DNA of 64,000 bases from Hyphomicrobiales bacterium (GCA_028339975.1 JAOLDG010000005.1:1-64000); one strand, 5' to 3'; shown: positions 1 through 11,155, counted from the first letter of the stretch. Numbers and translations are program-made. Notes: generated by a model from the sequence alone, not told the origin.

Positions 1-1
1 T

Positions 2-127
2 GATAAGTTCGGGTTGGCTTTTTCTGGTCAACAAGCAAATCAAATTCATAGGGAAAATCATGATTTCCCTATTGATGGTGTAATTACAGAAAAGGCGGTA
101 ATTATTTTTAAGGGGAAAAAGATTTGA
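2..127 (+). CDS. 5-formyltetrahydrofolate cyclo-ligase, C-terminal end (partial)
   Basis: Only the last 41 codons are in the window; the gene begins upstream. The frame from base 2 reads through GLAFSGQQ and HDFPIDGVITE to a TGA at 125-127. This matches the C-terminal tail of 5-formyl-THF cyclo-ligase, where an aspartate-rich 'hD..iD.viTe' segment is typical (family knowledge). The enzyme converts 5-formyl-THF to 5,10-methenyl-THF with ATP. Its stop overlaps the TTG start of the next gene by two bases, so the two are translationally coupled. In alphaproteobacteria this gene commonly precedes a YmdB-type phosphoesterase, which supports the call. The short fragment limits certainty. Confidence 0.7.
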   Translation, partial: DKFGLAFSGQQANQIHRENHDFPIDGVITEKAVIIFKGKKI

Positions 128-927
128 GAATATTATTTTTAGGAGATGTTGTTGGAAGGTCAGCAAGAGAGACGGTTGTAAGGGAAATACCGGAAATTCG
201 TAGAAATTTTTCATTAGATTTTGTTATTGTTAATGGTGAAAATGCAGCGGGAGGCTTTGGTATTACCGAAAAAATTTGTGAAGATTTCTTTTCCTCTGGT
301 GTTGATTGTATAACTACTGGAAATCACGTTTGGGATCAGAAAGAGTTGTTTGACTACATTAAGAATGAGGATAGATTGTTAAGGCCAGTTAACTATCCCA
401 ATGAAACACCTGGGAAAGGTTCTCATATTTTTCCAAACCAGCTTGGAAGAGTTTTGGTTGTAAATGTTATGGGTAGGTTATTTATGGAGTCTTTAGATGA
501 TCCTTTTACAGCAATTGAAAAGGTGTTAGAGGAGAATCCATTAGGCGAAACTTGTGAAGCAATTATTATTGATATTCATGCTGAAACGACTTCAGAAAAA
601 ACTGCAATGGGACATTTTTGTGATGGAAGGGCTAGTCTAGTGGTTGGAACTCATACTCATATACCCACTGCAGATTTTCAAATTTTACCTTATGGAACTG
701 CATATCAAACAGATGCAGGGATGTGTGGTGATTATGACTCAGTTATTGGCATGGAAAAAACTGAGCCTATAAGAAGATTTGTAGAGAAAACTCCTGGTGG
801 GAGGTTTAATCCGGCTCAGGGAAGCCCAACACTTTGTGGAGTTATAGTTGAAACATCTCCTGACGGCCTTAGTGAATCAATTGAGCCATTTAGATTGGGC
901 GGAATTTTATCACAAACACAAAAGTAA
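124..927 (+). CDS. YmdB/TIGR00282-family metallophosphoesterase
   Basis: Predicted cytosolic calcineurin-like phosphoesterase of 267 residues, the usual length for the YmdB family; characterised members hydrolyse 2',3'-cyclic nucleotides. Dinuclear metal-site motifs are visible in order: GDVVG near residue 8, NGEN near 38, GNHVWD near 66, an IHAETTSEK segment near 150 and GTHTHIPTAD near 175, followed by TDAGMCGD. The start is TTG at 124, overlapping the upstream fthC stop, so expression is coupled to it. No upstream ATG fits better. The physiological substrate here is unknown. Confidence 0.85.
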   Translation: MRILFLGDVVGRSARETVVREIPEIRRNFSLDFVIVNGENAAGGFGITEKICEDFFSSGVDCITTGNHVWDQKELFDYIKNEDRLLRPVNYPNETPGKGSHIFPNQLGRVLVVNVMGRLFMESLDDPFTAIEKVLEENPLGETCEAIIIDIHAETTSEKTAMGHFCDGRASLVVGTHTHIPTADFQILPYGTAYQTDAGMCGDYDSVIGMEKTEPIRRFVEKTPGGRFNPAQGSPTLCGVIVETSPDGLSESIEPFRLGGILSQTQK

Positions 928-952
928 AATTAGTTATATTGTGATGATATTG

Positions 953-958
953 TATAAT
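953..958 (+). promoter_or_regulatory. Putative -10 element before yebC
   Basis: A perfect TATAAT lies 29 bases before the yebC ATG in a 59-base gap. A weak -35 candidate (TTAGTT at 930-935) sits 17 bases upstream of it. This is a visual match only. Confidence 0.35.
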
Positions 959-986
959 AAAATTATAGAGAAAAGTTGATTCGAAA

Positions 987-1730
987 ATGGCAGGGCATTC
1001 AAAGTTTAAAAATATCCAATTTAGAAAAGGCGCTCAAGATAAAAAAAGGGCAAAACTTTTTGCAAAAATTTCTAAGGAAATTACAGTTGCAGCTAAATTA
1101 GGCTTACCTGACCCATCCGCAAACCCCAGGCTTAGATCTGCAATTGCCCTTGGCAGAGCTCAAAATATGCCGAAGGATAATATTGAAAGAGCAGTTAAAA
1201 AAAGTTTTGATGAGAATGCCGAAAATTATGAAGAAGTAAGGTACGAAGGTTTTGGCACTGAAGGAATAGGTATTATTGTTGAATCTCTAACGGACAATAG
1301 AAATAGAACAGCTGGTGACATAAGATCAATATTTTCAAAACACGGCGGAAATCTTGGTGAGACTGGGTCAGTTAGTTTTATGTTTAACCATCTAGGTATT
1401 ATTAAATTTTCAAGTGAAGCCGGTAGTTTCGAAGAAATTTTTGAAATCGCAACTGATGCCGGAGCATTGGACTGTGATATTATGGAGGATAGTTTTGAAG
1501 TTTCCTGTTCAACTGGTGACCTTCATCAAGTTGCTGAAATAATTGAAAAAAATATTAAAACTCCTATTACAGCACAGTTATCATGGAAGCCTTCAAATCA
1601 AATTCCTATAAATAAAGAAAAGGGTTTAAAAGTACTTGGAATGATAGATGTTTTAGATGATCATGATGATGTTCAAGAAGTTTTTGCTAATTTTGATTTA
1701 CCCGAGGAAATTTTCGATGAGATATCTTAA
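987..1730 (+). CDS. yebC: YebC/PmpR-family protein
   Basis: This 247-residue protein begins with the family signature MAGHSKFKNIQFRKGAQDKK and continues with SKEITVAAKLG and the GRAQNMPKDNIERA segment, all hallmarks of YebC/PmpR. Family members bind DNA as transcriptional regulators; some have been shown to act as translation factors. The length is normal and ATG at 987 is unambiguous. In most proteobacteria yebC is followed by ruvC, ruvA and ruvB. Here it is followed after 14 bases by a small PDDEXK-like gene, which is unusual. Confidence 0.93.
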   Translation: MAGHSKFKNIQFRKGAQDKKRAKLFAKISKEITVAAKLGLPDPSANPRLRSAIALGRAQNMPKDNIERAVKKSFDENAENYEEVRYEGFGTEGIGIIVESLTDNRNRTAGDIRSIFSKHGGNLGETGSVSFMFNHLGIIKFSSEAGSFEEIFEIATDAGALDCDIMEDSFEVSCSTGDLHQVAEIIEKNIKTPITAQLSWKPSNQIPINKEKGLKVLGMIDVLDDHDDVQEVFANFDLPEEIFDEIS

Positions 1731-1744
1731 GGTTACTTTTTAAA

Positions 1745-2251
1745 ATGCCATCACCTCAAAAAGTTAAAGGCAAGTCTTTCGAAAATGCTAAAGCAAAATT
1801 TCTAACAGAAGTTTTTGGCGAGAAGTTTATAAGGGTTCCAACTTCAGGAGCTTTTTTAGGCGGACAAAATTATGATAGAAGGCACTCCATGACGCAAGGC
1901 CAGGTTATGGCTTTTAAAGGAGACATTATTCCTCCTGATGATTGGAAATATTTTAATTGTGAATGTAAGTTTTATAAAGATTTTAAATTTCACTTACTAT
2001 TAAACGAGTCAAAAGTTCTCGATGGCTGGATTGATGAGACATTAGCTACAGCCAACGAAGATGATTTAAATATTATTTTTATGAAATTTAATAATATTGG
2101 TGAATATGTTGCCTATGAAAAAAGCGAAAAGTTTCGTGTTAAAAATTTTATAACATACTCAAGAGGGTGGAATTTTACTTCACATGAAAGCTTCTGGAGT
2201 GAATATAATATTAATAAAATTAAAGATAGATCTAGAGGGATTAATATTTAG
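1745..2251 (+). CDS. Small PDDEXK-nuclease/resolvase-like protein in the ruvC position
   Basis: A 168-residue protein with no firm family assignment. What is seen: a basic GKSFENAKAKFL start, a RVPTSGAFLGG segment near residue 35, GDIIPPDDW near 59 and FNCECKFYKDF near 70. The spacing of E (about 16), D (about 60) and ExK (E-C-K, about 73-75) fits the PD-(D/E)xK fold of Holliday-junction-resolvase-like nucleases. Small phage proteins with a 'GDI..P....ECK' core look similar (recalled, not searched). It sits 14 bases after yebC and 33 before tilS, where ruvCAB and tol-pal usually lie. Branched-DNA cleavage is an inference from fold and position. Confidence 0.55.
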   Translation: MPSPQKVKGKSFENAKAKFLTEVFGEKFIRVPTSGAFLGGQNYDRRHSMTQGQVMAFKGDIIPPDDWKYFNCECKFYKDFKFHLLLNESKVLDGWIDETLATANEDDLNIIFMKFNNIGEYVAYEKSEKFRVKNFITYSRGWNFTSHESFWSEYNINKIKDRSRGINI

Positions 2252-2284
2252 ATAATATTTCTTTAAATATAATCGGCAATCTCA

Positions 2285-3571
2285 ATGGAATACAAGAAAG
2301 AAAAAAATAAAAAATTTGCTGAGATTAAAATTATTGAAGAATATTTTGATAAAGAATCTATAGCATTAGCAGTTTCTGGCGGACCTGATTCTACTGCTTT
2401 GATGTTTATTGTTTCAAAGTCAAAAAAAATTAAAAAAGATAATGTAACAGTTTTAGTTGTTGATCATGGCCTGAGAAAGAATTCATCGGATGAAGCTAAT
2501 TTGGTAAAGCGCAATGCAATTAAAATTGGTTTTAAATGTAAGATATTAAAATGGGATGGTGCAAAACCCTCCAGCGGGATTCAGGAGGCTGCAAGAAAAG
2601 CAAGGTATAATTTAATGCTTTCTTGGTGTGAAAAAAATAATATTAAGAAACTTTTTCTTGCCCATCACCTAGACGATCAAGTTGAAACTTTTTTAATGAG
2701 GCTTTCCAAAGGTTCAGGAGTTGATGGATTAACATCAATGAGTAAGAATACGATTATTTCAAACTTAAACTTAATTAGGCCTTTTTTAGAAATTTCAAAA
2801 AATAGATTAATTGAAATTGCAAATTCGTCACGATTGGAATGGGTCTCTGATCCGAGTAACTTAAATTTATCCTATCAAAGATCTAGAATGAGAAAATTAA
2901 TGCCTTCTCTATCCAAAGAAGGGATTGATTCTCACCATATCAGTCTTGTTATTAAAAGAATGGATTCGGTAAAACAGGCTTTAAAAGATATCGTTGATAT
3001 TGATATATCTAAATTTGTAAAGAATATGAATGATATCTCATATTCATTGTCCTATGAGGCAATTAATAAATTAAGTCCTGAAATTTTGTTAAGAATATTA
3101 GAACGAATTATTATGGTAGCATCTGGGTCTGTTTATCCTGCGAAACGAACAAAAGTAGAGGGTATACTCTCCTGGTTATCTTCAGAGAATACTATAAGAG
3201 CTAAAACTTTGGGCGGTGTGGTCATAAGGAAAAGAAAAGATTATGTAATTTTTTATAGAGAGCTTAAAGGTTGTCAAACCTCAGAAATTGTTTATCCACT
3301 CACAAGTCGTTATTTAACATGGGATAATCGATTTTATATTAAATTAAATAAATCAAAAAAATTAGAAGTACGTTGTTTGGGTGATGAAGGTGTGAGTATA
3401 ATGAAATCAAAAAAAATTCTTAAAAAACAAGGATTAAGTAATATTCCATTATCCGCCTGGAAGAGCGCACCAAGCTTATGGTCAAAAAAAAGACTTATTT
3501 CAGTGCCAAGTTTAGGTTATTGTGTCGCTGATGATTTTAAAATTTATTTAAAATCTGTTCGACAACCCTAG
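2285..3571 (+). CDS. tilS: tRNA(Ile)-lysidine synthetase
   Basis: TilS uses ATP and lysine to convert C34 of the AUA-reading tRNA-Ile (CAU anticodon) to lysidine. The 428-residue protein has the PP-loop ATPase motif SGGPDS near residue 31, [11 protein letters not shown] near 58 and [15 protein letters not shown] near 120, then C-terminal substrate-binding domains, at family-typical length. ATG at 2285 is the first plausible start. It stands directly upstream of ftsH, as in most alphaproteobacteria, but the tol-pal block normally upstream of tilS is missing. Confidence 0.93.
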   Translation: MEYKKEKNKKFAEIKIIEEYFDKESIALAVSGGPDSTALMFIVSKSKKIKKDNVTVLVVDHGLRKNSSDEANLVKRNAIKIGFKCKILKWDGAKPSSGIQEAARKARYNLMLSWCEKNNIKKLFLAHHLDDQVETFLMRLSKGSGVDGLTSMSKNTIISNLNLIRPFLEISKNRLIEIANSSRLEWVSDPSNLNLSYQRSRMRKLMPSLSKEGIDSHHISLVIKRMDSVKQALKDIVDIDISKFVKNMNDISYSLSYEAINKLSPEILLRILERIIMVASGSVYPAKRTKVEGILSWLSSENTIRAKTLGGVVIRKRKDYVIFYRELKGCQTSEIVYPLTSRYLTWDNRFYIKLNKSKKLEVRCLGDEGVSIMKSKKILKKQGLSNIPLSAWKSAPSLWSKKRLISVPSLGYCVADDFKIYLKSVRQP

Positions 3572-3626
3572 TAATTTAAAAAAAAGTAATTATTTAATAA
3601 TTATATATAAATCAAAGGTAAAAAAA

Positions 3627-5549
3627 TTGAATAATGGAAATTTAAGAAATTTAATTGTTTGGGTCATATTGGCTTTTTCTTTATTGGGACTTTACAATCT
3701 TATAGACAATCCGATGGCCGTTAATAGTCAATCTGAGATTACTTTTTCTCAGCTTTTAGCAGAAGTTGACTCTGGAAATGTTGTGGATGTTGAAATTTCC
3801 GGTGACAATATTTCAGGTCATTATTCAGACGGAAGGGCTTTTAAAACATTTGCTCCATCTGATCCTTCGCTTATTGAAAGACTCTACAATCGCGGTGTCT
3901 CAATTTCAGCCAAACCATCCAACGAAGGGGGATCAGTTCTTTTAAATATTTTAATTTCTTGGTTCCCAATGCTATTGCTTATCGCTGTTTGGATATTTTT
4001 CATGCGCCAGATGCAAGGTGGTGGGGGAAAAGCCATGGGTTTTGGAAAGTCTAAGGCAAAACTTCTTACAGAAAAAAATGGTAAAGTTACGTTTGATGAT
4101 GTAGCCGGAGTTGATGAAGCCAAAGATGATTTACAAGAAATTGTTGATTTTCTTAAAGATCCCTCAAAATTTAATAGATTAGGTGGGCGTATTCCTAAAG
4201 GAGCTTTACTTATAGGCCCTCCAGGGACAGGAAAGACCCTTCTTGCTAGAGCTATTGCTGGAGAAGCAAATGTTCCTTTTTTTACTATTTCTGGATCAGA
4301 CTTTGTTGAAATGTTTGTCGGAGTGGGAGCAAGCCGAGTAAGGGATATGTTCGAACAAGCAAAGAAAAACTCTCCGTGTATTATCTTTATTGATGAGATT
4401 GATGCAGTTGGAAGATCCAGAGGTGCAGGTTTAGGAGGCGGTAATGATGAGAGGGAGCAAACCTTAAATCAACTATTGGTTGAAATGGATGGTTTTGAAA
4501 CAAATGAGGGTGTTATTCTCATTGCAGCTACAAATAGACCAGATGTTCTTGATCCAGCCTTATTGAGGCCAGGACGATTTGATAGACAAGTAGTGGTTCC
4601 TAATCCAGATATTATTGGTAGAGAAAAGATTTTAAAAGTACATATTAGAAAAGTTCCAATTTCTTCTAACGTTGATATTAGAGCAATTGCCAGAGGTACA
4701 CCAGGATTTTCAGGAGCTGATTTAGCAAATATTGTTAATGAAGCTGCATTGCTTGCGGCAAGAAGAGGTCTGAAATCAGTTTCAAATGCAGAGTTTGAGG
4801 ATTCTAGGGATAAGGTAATGATGGGACCAGAAAGAAGGTCTATGGTAATGACAGATGAGGAAAGAAAACTAACAGCATATCACGAAGCTGGTCATGCATT
4901 GGTCTCATTGAATTACTCTTCGTCCGATCCAATTCACAAAGCAACTATTATACCTAGAGGGCGAGCTCTTGGGATGGTTATGCGATTACCTGAGAGAGAT
5001 CAAATATCTATAACAAGAGAAAAAATGTTTGCTAATTTAGCAGTTGCTATGGGGGGAAGAATTGCCGAGGAAGAGATTTTTGGTTACGAAAAGGTAACTT
5101 CTGGCGCTTCTTCAGATATCAAGCAAGCAACACAATTAGCTAGGGCAATGGTAATGCAATATGGCATGTCTGATAAACTGGGATTTTTATCTTATGGTGA
5201 TAACGAGGAAGAAGTCTTCCTTGGAAGATCAGTTGCAAGAACTCAGAGTATGTCTGAAGAAACCCAAAAACAAGTTGATGCTGAAGTAAAAGTTATTGTT
5301 GATAAATCATATGTAAACGCTGAAAAAATTATTAAGGAAAAAAGAAAAGATTTAGATATTATTGCAAATGGCCTTCTTGATTACGAAACACTGACCGGTA
5401 ATGAAATTATAAATCTTTTAAAAGGGATTGATCCAATCAGAGAAAACCCTTCTGATGATGATTCAGATTCCACCACTTTGTCAGGATCCGTTCCTAAAAC
5501 AGGAAATAAAAGCACTCTTAAAACAGAGCCTGGTCTCCAAGGTACTTAA
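3627..5549 (+). CDS. ftsH: ATP-dependent inner-membrane zinc protease FtsH
   Basis: FtsH is a membrane-anchored AAA+ protease that degrades misfolded membrane proteins and regulators such as RpoH. The 640-residue protein has membrane segments at about 8-24 and 106-125, Walker A GPPGTGKT near 197, Walker B FIDEID near 254, an arginine-finger region RPGRFDR, and the zinc-binding HEAGH near 419. Start is TTG at 3627; no in-frame ATG gives a complete first membrane helix. The sigma-32 gene rpoH, a typical FtsH substrate, is also in this window. Confidence 0.96.
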   Translation: MNNGNLRNLIVWVILAFSLLGLYNLIDNPMAVNSQSEITFSQLLAEVDSGNVVDVEISGDNISGHYSDGRAFKTFAPSDPSLIERLYNRGVSISAKPSNEGGSVLLNILISWFPMLLLIAVWIFFMRQMQGGGGKAMGFGKSKAKLLTEKNGKVTFDDVAGVDEAKDDLQEIVDFLKDPSKFNRLGGRIPKGALLIGPPGTGKTLLARAIAGEANVPFFTISGSDFVEMFVGVGASRVRDMFEQAKKNSPCIIFIDEIDAVGRSRGAGLGGGNDEREQTLNQLLVEMDGFETNEGVILIAATNRPDVLDPALLRPGRFDRQVVVPNPDIIGREKILKVHIRKVPISSNVDIRAIARGTPGFSGADLANIVNEAALLAARRGLKSVSNAEFEDSRDKVMMGPERRSMVMTDEERKLTAYHEAGHALVSLNYSSSDPIHKATIIPRGRALGMVMRLPERDQISITREKMFANLAVAMGGRIAEEEIFGYEKVTSGASSDIKQATQLARAMVMQYGMSDKLGFLSYGDNEEEVFLGRSVARTQSMSEETQKQVDAEVKVIVDKSYVNAEKIIKEKRKDLDIIANGLLDYETLTGNEIINLLKGIDPIRENPSDDDSDSTTLSGSVPKTGNKSTLKTEPGLQGT

Positions 5550-5575
5550 TTTTAGCCTAATTAAGGGGGAAATGG

Positions 5576-6931
5576 GTGATAAAAAAATTCTTTGGTACTG
5601 ATGGTATAAGAGGTACGGTAAATGAATCTTATTTAACCGCTGAAACTGCCCTAAAATTGGGGATAGCTGCAGGAAAGCTATTTACTCGTGGCCCACATAT
5701 TCATAGAGTTGTTATCGGAAAAGATACTAGGGTTTCTGGTTACATGCTTGAAACAGCCTTAACATCAGGTTTTACTTCTGTAGGAATGGATGTTCTTTTA
5801 TTTGGTCCATTACCAACACCTGCAGTTGCTTTCCTTACACAGGCGCTAAGGGCTGATCTTGGTGTAATGATAACTGCTTCTCACAATACATATGAGGATA
5901 ATGGTTTTAAATTATTTGGTCCTGATGGTTATAAACTTTCAGATGAAAGCGAGATTGAAATTGAAAAACTAATTCTTTCGAATAATCTTTTGGAATTTCC
6001 AAAGTCTAAATATATTGGTAAAGCAAAAAGAATAGACGATGCCCAAGCGCGATATATTGAATATGCTAAACGATCTTTTCCAAAAGATATGAAGCTTGAG
6101 AATATTAAAATTGTTTTAGATTGTGCTAATGGCGCATCATATAAGGTTGCACCAGAAACTTTATGGGAGCTAGGGGCTAATGTTGTTGTGATTGGAAATC
6201 AACCAAATGGAAAAAATATTAATTTAAATTGCGGTTCTACAAATACAGATATTTTAAAGAAACGAGTTTTATCTGAAAATGCTGATATCGGAATTGCCCT
6301 AGATGGTGATGCTGATAGAATAGTTATTATCGATGAAAAAGGTAACGAAGTTGATGGGAATTTATTATTTGCCTTGATAATAAAAAATTTAAAAGAAAAT
6401 GAGTTACTTGAAAATAAAATAGTTGTTTCGACAATTATGGCAAATATGGCTCTTGAAAAGTACTTATCTGAAATTGAATTAGAGTTAATTAGAACAAATG
6501 TTGGCGATCGATACCTAGTTGAGGGAATGAGAAAAAATAATTCTAATATTGGTGGTGAGCCATCAGGACACATTGTTATGAGTAATTTTGGTAAAACAGG
6601 AGATGGTCTTATTGCTTCACTTCAGATTTTATCTATTATGTGCCTAGATCATAGACCAATAAGTGAGATAGTTAATTTATTTAAGTTATATCCTCAAAAA
6701 AATATTACCATTCCTTTAAAAGGTAAAGATCCTTTGTCTAATGAAGGTATTCAAAAGGTTATTAAGAAGCAAACTGATATCCTTGGAGAATCAGGAAGAA
6801 TTGTAGTTAGGAAAAGTGGTACTGAACCTATTATAAGAATTATGGTGGAAAGTTTAGACGATAAATTATCTCTTAATATTGCTAACGAAATAAGCTCTTC
6901 AATCGAACATTTAATTAAAAAGAAAGACTAA
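5576..6931 (+). CDS. glmM: Phosphoglucosamine mutase
   Basis: GlmM interconverts glucosamine-6-phosphate and glucosamine-1-phosphate on the way to UDP-GlcNAc for cell-wall and LPS synthesis. The 451-residue protein begins KKFFGTDGIRGT, carries the phosphoserine loop TASHN near residue 100, the Mg-binding loop DGDADR near 244, and the C-terminal phosphate-binding RKSGTEPIIRIMVE. Start is GTG at 5576 after an AAGGGGGAAA ribosome-binding site; the nearby ATG at 5572 is out of frame. The order ftsH-glmM is typical of alphaproteobacteria. Confidence 0.95.
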   Translation: MIKKFFGTDGIRGTVNESYLTAETALKLGIAAGKLFTRGPHIHRVVIGKDTRVSGYMLETALTSGFTSVGMDVLLFGPLPTPAVAFLTQALRADLGVMITASHNTYEDNGFKLFGPDGYKLSDESEIEIEKLILSNNLLEFPKSKYIGKAKRIDDAQARYIEYAKRSFPKDMKLENIKIVLDCANGASYKVAPETLWELGANVVVIGNQPNGKNINLNCGSTNTDILKKRVLSENADIGIALDGDADRIVIIDEKGNEVDGNLLFALIIKNLKENELLENKIVVSTIMANMALEKYLSEIELELIRTNVGDRYLVEGMRKNNSNIGGEPSGHIVMSNFGKTGDGLIASLQILSIMCLDHRPISEIVNLFKLYPQKNITIPLKGKDPLSNEGIQKVIKKQTDILGESGRIVVRKSGTEPIIRIMVESLDDKLSLNIANEISSSIEHLIKKKD

Positions 6932-6944
6932 GATAGTAAATTTA

Positions 6945-6969
6945 AAAGTTTTAGTTTGACTAAAACTTT
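6945..6969 (+). terminator. AU-rich hairpin after glmM
   Basis: AAAGTTTTAG and CTAAAACTTT form a perfect 10-bp stem around a 5-base loop, 14 bases after the glmM stop. The U-tract is weak (ATTAAATT), so termination may be inefficient. The 3' half overlaps a possible serC promoter (TTGACT at 6956-6961). Confidence 0.45.
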
Positions 6970-6987
6970 ATTAAATTATATCTCCTT

Positions 6988-7037
6988 ATGTGGGTTACCC
7001 CTCCCCAACGGGGGGCAACTATCTGGAAGGATAGATT
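6988..7037 (+). promoter_or_regulatory. serC-motif leader RNA
   Basis: Two adjacent hairpins lie just before serC. The first has a C-rich arm (CTCCCC) pairing with GGGGGG around AAC at about 7003-7017. The second pairs CTATC (7019-7023) with GATAG (7030-7034), and its loop holds the GGAAG Shine-Dalgarno sequence. The position before serC and this two-hairpin form match the serC RNA motif described in alphaproteobacteria. An open frame runs through this leader from 6988, but it encodes no SerC sequence. Confidence 0.6.
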
Positions 7038-7041
7038 AAAA

Positions 7042-8208
7042 ATGAATGATATAAAACCAAACAATAAACCAGTATGTATTAATTTTTCATCTGGACCATG
7101 CACAAAGAGACCAGGTTGGAGTGTTAATTCACTTGATGGAGCTCTTTTAGGCCGTAGCCATCGTAGTAAGCTAGGTAAAGAAAAACTTCAAAAATCTATT
7201 GATCAAACTATTGAGATACTAAAAATTCCTGAGGGCTATAAAGTAGGTATTGTTGCTGGTTCTGACACAGGGGCTATTGAAATGGCTATGTGGAATCTTC
7301 TTGGTTCAAAACCTGTGGAAATTTTAGCATGGGAAGTCTTTGGTAATGATTGGAAAAAAGATATTCTTGAGCAATTAAAAATAAATGACTCAAATACGCA
7401 TGTAGCTGATTTTGGTGATATACCAGATCTTTCAAAAATAAATTTTGATAATGATGTTATTTTTACATGGAATGGAACAACTTCAGGTGTAAAGGTTCCT
7501 AATGCTGATTGGATTCCTCTGGATCGAAAAGGCCTTGTTTTGTGTGATGCAACATCTGCTGTATTTGCACAAGACGTTGAATGGAAAAAATTAGATGTAG
7601 TTACCTTTAGCTGGCAAAAAGTTCTAGGGGGTGAAGCTGCTCATGGTATTATAGTTTTAAGTCCAAAAGCCATAGAGCATCTCGAGAGCTATACTCCTAA
7701 ATGGCCAATACCAAAAATATTTCGATTAACTAAATCCAATAAAGTTATTGAAGGTATCTTCAAAGGTGAAACACTTAACACCCCTTCAATGTTATGCGTA
7801 GAGGATTATTTAGATGCTCTAAGTTGGGTTAAGGGGATTGGCGGGCTTAATGCTTGCTTTGGTAGGGCTAACGATAGCTTCAATTTAATAAATGACTGGG
7901 TTGATAGATCTGATGCTATTGATTTTCTTTGCCAAGAAAAAATTAACAGATCCAATACATCGGTTTGTTTAAAATTTTGTGATGATCGAGTTGTTAGTCA
8001 AAATGATGAAACCCAGAGAGCTCTTGCAAAAGAAATTGGAGTGTTGCTGGAAAAGGAAGGTGTGGCTTACGATATAGTTAATCATAGGAGCGCTCCTCCA
8101 GGTTTAAGAATATGGACAGGTGCAACTGTAGAATCAACTGACGTAAAGGCTTTGTTACCATGGATTGATTGGGCTTATAATCAAGCATTTAATAAGATTC
8201 TTAATTAA
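7042..8208 (+). CDS. serC: Phosphoserine aminotransferase, alphaproteobacterial type
   Basis: SerC is a PLP enzyme that converts 3-phosphohydroxypyruvate and glutamate to phosphoserine. The 388 residues from ATG 7042 (NDIKPNNKPVCINFSSGP) match the alpha-type family (TIGR01365-like). The PLP lysine lies in SWQKVLGGEAAHG near residue 193. A longer frame from 6988 would only translate the structured leader, so 7042 is chosen. serA follows after 12 bases, giving two consecutive serine-pathway steps in one operon controlled by the leader. Confidence 0.92.
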   Translation: MNDIKPNNKPVCINFSSGPCTKRPGWSVNSLDGALLGRSHRSKLGKEKLQKSIDQTIEILKIPEGYKVGIVAGSDTGAIEMAMWNLLGSKPVEILAWEVFGNDWKKDILEQLKINDSNTHVADFGDIPDLSKINFDNDVIFTWNGTTSGVKVPNADWIPLDRKGLVLCDATSAVFAQDVEWKKLDVVTFSWQKVLGGEAAHGIIVLSPKAIEHLESYTPKWPIPKIFRLTKSNKVIEGIFKGETLNTPSMLCVEDYLDALSWVKGIGGLNACFGRANDSFNLINDWVDRSDAIDFLCQEKINRSNTSVCLKFCDDRVVSQNDETQRALAKEIGVLLEKEGVAYDIVNHRSAPPGLRIWTGATVESTDVKALLPWIDWAYNQAFNKILN

Positions 8209-8220
8209 AAGGAGTTTACG

Positions 8221-9807
8221 ATGCCAAAAGTTTTAATATCCGATAAATTAAGTCCAAAGGCTGAAAAAATTTTTTTAGATAGAGGAATTGAGGTTGATGT
8301 AATAACTGGCCTTGAAAGAGATGATTTAATTAAGATAATTAATAAATATGATGGTTTGGCAATTAGATCTTCTACAAAAGTAACTGAAAAAGTTCTTGAG
8401 TCTGCAGATAATTTGAAGGTCGTAGGAAGGGCTGGTATCGGTGTTGATAATGTTGATATACCTTTTGCAACATCAAGAGGCGTAGCCGTTATGAACACTC
8501 CTTTTGGAAACGCAATTACAACAGCAGAACATGCTATTTCAATGATTATGTCTTTAGTTAGAAATATACCTCAAGCAAATCAATCAACACATCTTGGTAG
8601 TTGGGAGAAATCTAAGTATATGGGGACTGAGATTACAGGAAAAACTCTTGGAATTATTGGATGCGGAAATATTGGGTCAATTGTTTCTGATAGGGCTTTA
8701 GGGTTAAAAATGAAGGTAATTGCCTATGATCCATTTCTTACCAAAGAAAAGGCCTTAGAAATCAAAGTTAAGAAAGTTGAATTAGATGAGTTACTAAAGT
8801 TGAGTGATATTATTACACTTCACGTCCCTCTGACAGATCAAACTTCCAACATTATTAATGATAAATCTCTTAAGGCCTGCAAGGATGGTGTCTTTATAAT
8901 TAATTGTGCTAGAGGTGGTCTCATTAATGAAAAAGATTTAAAAGAAAGTTTAAATTCTGGGAAAGTTGCTGGAGCGGCTATTGATGTTTATGAAGTTGAG
9001 CCAGCTAAAGAAAGTATCTTTTTTGGAATGGAAAATGTTGTATGCACCCCTCACTTAGGTGCCTCTACTCTAGAAGCTCAAGAAAATGTGGCATTACAAG
9101 TCGCAGATCAAATGTCTGATTTTTTATTAACTGGAGCTGTTTCAAATGCTATCAATATGCCTTCCATATCTGCAAGTGAAGCACCAATTCTCAAACCTTT
9201 TGCTAAAGTCTCAGAACAACTTGGTTTATTTGCTGGACAGTTAATGCCATCAGATTTTGATGAAATAGCAATAGATTATGTTGGCAATGTTTCAGACTAT
9301 AATTGTTCTCCGATAACTGCTGCTGCTGTTGCAGGTATCCTTAGTTCTACACTACCTGATATCAATATGGTTAGCGCACCATCTATTGCTCGTGATAAGG
9401 GTATTGCAATTACTGAAACAAAGAAGGATGAACACAGTGCATATGAGAGTTATATTCGAATAACCTTAACATCTAAAAAAGAAAAATTCTCAATAGGCGG
9501 AACTACTTTTTCTGATGGTAATCCAAGAATAGTTCAGATTAATGGGATTAACCTAGAAGCCGGTTTGATGCAAAATATGCTTTACGTAACGAATAAAGAT
9601 GTACCAGGTTTAATAGGAAGCTTGGGCAATATACTTGGCGATGAAGAAATTAATATTGCAAGTTTTAATCTTGGAAGAACAGGGCCACTAGAGGATGCAA
9701 TAGCCTTGATAGGGGTTGATAAACCTGTTAGTGAGAAAGTAATAAAAGAAGTTGAAAAACTCAAGTCTGTAGTTCAAGTTAAGTGTCTAAATTTTAAAAT
9801 TATTTAA
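8221..9807 (+). CDS. serA: D-3-phosphoglycerate dehydrogenase
   Basis: SerA catalyses the NAD-dependent first step of serine synthesis. The 528-residue length fits the long type with an intervening domain and a C-terminal ACT domain. Visible: GRAGIGVDNVD near residue 78, Rossmann motif GIIGCGNIG near 145, NCARGGLI near 230, the catalytic HLGAST near 278, and an ACT-like tail (VTNKDVPGLIGSLGNIL) from about 458 that probably senses serine. GGAGTTTACG precedes the ATG. Co-transcription with serC is likely. Confidence 0.95.
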   Translation: MPKVLISDKLSPKAEKIFLDRGIEVDVITGLERDDLIKIINKYDGLAIRSSTKVTEKVLESADNLKVVGRAGIGVDNVDIPFATSRGVAVMNTPFGNAITTAEHAISMIMSLVRNIPQANQSTHLGSWEKSKYMGTEITGKTLGIIGCGNIGSIVSDRALGLKMKVIAYDPFLTKEKALEIKVKKVELDELLKLSDIITLHVPLTDQTSNIINDKSLKACKDGVFIINCARGGLINEKDLKESLNSGKVAGAAIDVYEVEPAKESIFFGMENVVCTPHLGASTLEAQENVALQVADQMSDFLLTGAVSNAINMPSISASEAPILKPFAKVSEQLGLFAGQLMPSDFDEIAIDYVGNVSDYNCSPITAAAVAGILSSTLPDINMVSAPSIARDKGIAITETKKDEHSAYESYIRITLTSKKEKFSIGGTTFSDGNPRIVQINGINLEAGLMQNMLYVTNKDVPGLIGSLGNILGDEEINIASFNLGRTGPLEDAIALIGVDKPVSEKVIKEVEKLKSVVQVKCLNFKII

Positions 9808-9810
9808 TAA

Positions 9811-11112
<1,302 letters not shown>

Positions 11113-11155
11113 AAAACTACTTGCATGTAATTTTAAACAGATGTAACTATCTGTC

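Noticed and set aside
6199-6573. Minus-strand open frame of 124 codons opposite glmM
   Set aside because: It is antisense to a well-conserved gene, rich in Ser/Phe/Ile as expected of a shadow frame, and lacks a ribosome-binding site.
6988-7041. N-terminal extension of SerC from an ATG at 6988
   Set aside because: The 18 added codons cover the serC-motif hairpins and do not resemble any SerC N terminus. ATG 7042 has the normal protein start.
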